From Hyaloraphidium curvatum (Eukaryota; Monoblepharomycota; Hyaloraphidiomycetes; Hyaloraphidiales; Hyaloraphidiaceae), in assembly GCA_025558095.1 (NCBI GenBank), contig JAIVFI010000037.1, forward strand, positions 186,001 to 250,000: 64,000 nt of DNA, given 5' to 3'. The notes below the pieces were generated by a model, which did not search any database, had not been told where the DNA came from, and saw only the letters and a program-made list of their open reading frames with translations. Numbering within the stretch: position 1 is the first letter of the stretch; the number at the start of each line of letters is the position of its first letter. Position numbers and translations under genes: made by a program. Positions 61,224-64,000 of the stretch are shown here, in pieces.

Positions 61224-63436
61224 ATGAAGATGGCCAAACATAAGCGGGGCAAGGCCGCGCCGGGCGGCGCAAAAAGCGGCGCCTCGCCGAAGGGCGACTC
61301 CAAGGGGCCGTCGCTGGGCAACGTCAAGGTCAAGGGTGGGCGCATCGCCGGCGCCCAGCGCTTTTCTCGCCTCACCGCCGGACCCCCCCGGGCGCCCCGC
61401 TCTGCCCGCAGGCACCAACTTCTACCGCGATGCAAAGAAGGTGCGGCAGGTCAAGATGCTCAAGGGCGGCGCGCCGGTCCGCAACTCGGCCGGCAAGATC
61501 GTCAAGGCTGCCGAGTTCCAGTCCAAGCTGGACTCAGGCACCGTCGCCCGCGTCGAGCCCAACCGGAAGTGGTTCGAAAACACCCGGACCATCGGCGTGA
61601 AGCAGCTGGAGGCCTTCAGGGAGGCCATGTCGGCGCGGGCCAACGACCCGTACACCTTTCTGATGCGGCAGAACAAGCTGCCCATGTCGCTGGTGACGGA
61701 CCCCACCAAGACGGCGAGAGTCAAGGTCCTCGAGACCGAGACCTTCTCGTCGACCTTCGGGCCGAACGCCCAGCGGAAGAGGCCGAAGATTGCCGCGGGT
61801 AGCATGGAGGAGATGGTTACGACGGTCGAGGAGAAACACGGTGGGCTCCACCGCGTTGCGCTTCCGCTCCCGCTGCGGACTCTGACCCTCTCATTTGGCC
61901 CTCAGGCAAATACGATGACGCCGAGGACCCCTCCCTGCTGGCCAAGGTCGTCCCCGACCACGTGGCCACGGTGCGCGACCCCGTCTTTGCCAAGGGCACC
62001 TCGAAGCGCATCTGGGGCGAGCTCTACAAGGTCATCGACTCGTCGGACGTGGTCATCCAGGTCCTGGACGCCCGGAACCCGATGGGCACGCGGTGCCGCA
62101 ACGTGGAAAAGTTCCTAAAGGAGGACGCGCACAAGCACAAGCACATGATCTTCGTGCTCAACAAGTCGGACCTCGTGCCGACCTGGGTCACGGGGCGCTG
62201 GGTCAAGATCCTGTCGCGCGAATACCCGACCATCGCCTTCCACGCCTCGGTCACCAACTCGTTCGGCAAGGGGTCGCTGATCCAGCTGCTGAGGCAGTTT
62301 GCCAAGCTGCACTCGGACAAGAAGCAGATCAGCGTCGGGTTCGTGGGCTACCCCAACGTCGGGAAGAGCAGCATCATCAACACGGTCAGGGGGAAGGCGG
62401 TCTGCAAGACCGCGCCGATCCCGGGAGAGACCAAGGTGGGTCAGCAACGGCTCGGTGGTTGTTGCCCTAGCTGACAACGAGTGTCGGCTTCCGTGGTCCA
62501 CAGATCTGGCAGTACATCACGCTCATGAAGCGCATCTACCTCATCGACTGCCCCGGGATCGTGTATCCCTCCCCCGATGACTCGGAAACGGACATTGTGC
62601 TCAAGGGCGTCGTTCGGGTCGAGAACCTGCCGAGCCCCGAGGAGCACATCGGCGAGGTCCTGGAGCGGGTCAAGCCCGAGTACATCCGGCGGACGTACGA
62701 CATCGAGTCGTGGGACTCGCCCGAGGACTTTCTCGAGAAGCTGGCGCGCAAGTCGGGCCGGCTGCTCAAGATGGGGGAGCCAGACCTGGGGACGGTGGCG
62801 AAGATGGTGCTGAACGACTGGTTGCGGGGCAAGATCCCGTTCTTCGTGGAGCCGCCGTGGGAAGGCGAGGAGGAGGGGGAGGAGGCCGAGGGCGGGAAGG
62901 ACAAGGTCGCGGAGGAGGTGGCGGTCAAGCAGGACCTGAGGAAGCTGGCGGTACAGCCCGGCTTCAGCGAGGGCGACGCCGCCGGGCCCGACGGCGAGGC
63001 GGCCGCGGAGGAGCAGGAGGACGAGCTGGATTGGGACACTGTGCTGGCCAATGTGGAGGCCGAGGAGGTGCCAATGTCGGCGGCGCCCTCGGACGCGAAA
63101 GCGCCCAGCAAGGGGAAGAAGAGGGCGGCTCCGGAGGCCGATGAAGACGAGGATGAGGATGGGAGCGACTACGGATCCGCCGAGGAAGGCGAAAGCGGCG
63201 GGGAGGAGGAGGATGCGGACGAGGCTCGTTCCGAGTCGTCCGAGGACAGCGGGGCAGCGGATGCCGCCGAGGAGGTCGTTCAGATCCCGACGCGGAAGCA
63301 GCGGATGACGACCAGCAAACGGAAAGCGGGCAACTTCTACACCGTGGCCAACGTCAAGAACCGCAACCGCAAGAAGCTGAAGCCGAACCCCACGCCGCCC
63401 GCAAAGGGCAAGGTGGCGAAGAAAGGTCGGCGGTGA
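61224..63436 (+). CDS. NOG2: Nucleolar GTP-binding protein 2 (NOG2/GNL2)
   Basis: Four exons (61224-61335, 61412-61840, 61906-62435, 62504-63436) with introns of 76, 65 and 68 bp give 667 residues. It is a circularly permuted GTPase: the G4 motif NKSD (about 265) precedes G1 'GYPNVGKSS' (about 325) and G3 'DCPG' (about 370). Splicing restores '[12 protein letters not shown]', '[14 protein letters not shown]' and '[20 protein letters not shown]'. The start has a basic nucleolar-type stretch '[13 protein letters not shown]', and the end has acidic and basic runs. NOG2 is required for late maturation and nuclear export of the 60S subunit. It is divergent from VPS18, close to eL24. Confidence 0.95.
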
Positions 63437-63574
63437 TCGGTGGAATGAATGTGGCTCCTGCATGGTTGAATACAATGGAACAGACGAACATCGTTAGCCG
63501 AAATGAAAGGAACCAAATGGTCGATTATGGGTGAGTATGTACAAGCATTCATCCAGTCCAAGAGTTGAATCGCA
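63437..63574. other. Short convergent intergenic region
   Basis: These 138 bp lie between the ends of two converging genes. No feature was recognised. Confidence 0.3.
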
Positions 63575-64000
63575 CTACCCTCCTTCCTTCCGCACCACGC
63601 CGTCCTCGTCCACGTACTCCCCCTTCTGCACCAGATCGTGGTCCCCGAAGGTCTCCTCCGTGTTCATGGCCTTGATCCAGTCGATCTCGAGCTCGAACGG
63701 GCCGGGCTGCCGCACGATGGAGAAGCCGACGGAGCGGACCTGCATCCGGTCCATCTCGATCTGCCGCTTCTGGATCCAGCCGTGGTTGGTGAGGAGGAAG
63801 TCGCGGAAGGGTATCTGCGGGGGTGCTGTCAGCGTCGCCCGGGCAGAGCCGGCAAGACGGCCCCACCATGATGGTCTCCCACTCCCCGGGCGTCTCAAAA
63901 AAGAGCCGGTGCTGGTACAGATCCTGTTCTATCGGCGAGTTGGTCTGCAGGTTGACGAACCATTGCCGCCCGTCGCCCCGACACCGGACGGCCAGGTAGC
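63575..64000 (-). CDS. CIA30/NDUFAF1-like complex I assembly protein, partial
   Basis: Two exons are visible (64000-63867, continuing beyond the window, and 63814-63575) with a 52-bp GTGGGG..CGCAG intron, phase 0. The text 'WFVNLQTNSPIEQDLYQ', then after splicing 'WETIMIPFRDFLLTNHG', and 'VRSVGFSIVRQPGPFELEID' are diagnostic of the CIA30 domain. These proteins help assemble mitochondrial respiratory complex I. The N-terminus, where a mitochondrial presequence would be, lies outside the window. Stop is TAG. Confidence 0.9.

Noticed and set aside
1-64000. General reassignment of TAG or TAA to an amino acid
   Set aside because: At least nine otherwise normal genes (for example the first kinase, cupin, tafazzin-like, amylase and CIA30 genes) end in TAG at the expected place. 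Kept only as a hypothesis for specific sites.
1-64000. CRISPR arrays, insertion sequences, prophage or operons
   Set aside because: No regular short repeats, transposase genes or inverted-repeat ends were seen. The intron-rich structure shows that the DNA is eukaryotic.

Overview
The window is nuclear DNA of a GC-rich eukaryote with compact, intron-bearing genes. About 50 introns can be placed by joining reading frames at GT..AG (twice GC..AG) sites. Most are 48-78 bp, donors are often GTGGGT or GTGAG, a few are only 32-39 bp, and the first intron of the eL24 gene is the longest at about 298 bp. The gene content points to a fungus, probably an early-diverging zoosporic one. It includes proteins resembling the fungal transcription-factor middle homology region, a tafazzin-like acyltransferase, Vps18, NOG2, CIA30, an intracellular-type alpha-amylase and a multicopper oxidase. 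Hyaloraphidium-like fungi would fit, but that is a guess from gene content and base composition. Nothing bacterial, viral or plasmid-like was seen.

Layout. 0-6.7 kb: end of a glycosyltransferase-like gene, a GNAT acetyltransferase, an ankyrin/TKL-like kinase and a four-exon CorA-like membrane protein. 6.7-8.1 kb: a gene-poor stretch with one possible unassigned exon. 8.1-10.4 kb: two tandem crotonase-fold genes; the second contains a 27-nt microexon and ends in a peroxisomal-type AKI. 10.5-14.3 kb: a lineage-specific multi-pass membrane protein and a regulator-like protein. 14.8-18.2 kb: a PNPOx-fold protein, an ACAD10/11-like acyl-CoA dehydrogenase and an alpha/beta hydrolase. 18.4-21.6 kb: a Cys-rich F-box-like protein, a decayed fragment of the membrane family and a second full-length copy carrying an in-frame TAG. 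22.5-26.5 kb: an ankyrin/coiled-coil/TKL-like kinase, an F-box protein with a CaaX end and a small secreted Cys-rich protein. 26.7-33.8 kb: a type I membrane protein, a DUF4336 protein, an EVE-domain gene with an in-frame TAG and a paralogue of the regulator-like protein. 34.1-40.7 kb: a SNF2 helicase, a coiled-coil protein and an MFS transporter. 41.1-49.4 kb: a multicopper oxidase, two MYND-finger genes, a third membrane-family copy, an F-box protein and a nitronate monooxygenase ending in SKL. 49.7-56.5 kb: a small membrane protein, cytochrome b5, a cupin, a tafazzin-like protein, a GH13 alpha-amylase and a thioredoxin. 56.7-64 kb: housekeeping genes for eL24, Vps18, NOG2 and a partial CIA30 protein.

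There are no operons. Neighbours are mostly unrelated and many pairs are divergent or convergent. A loose theme is lipid and peroxisomal metabolism (two crotonases, acyl-CoA dehydrogenase, alpha/beta hydrolase, nitronate monooxygenase, tafazzin). The most novel material is the three-copy membrane family with a CPCP-x3-C motif, the paired regulator-like proteins ending in an RVxF-type motif, and the in-frame stop codons inside otherwise well-conserved genes.
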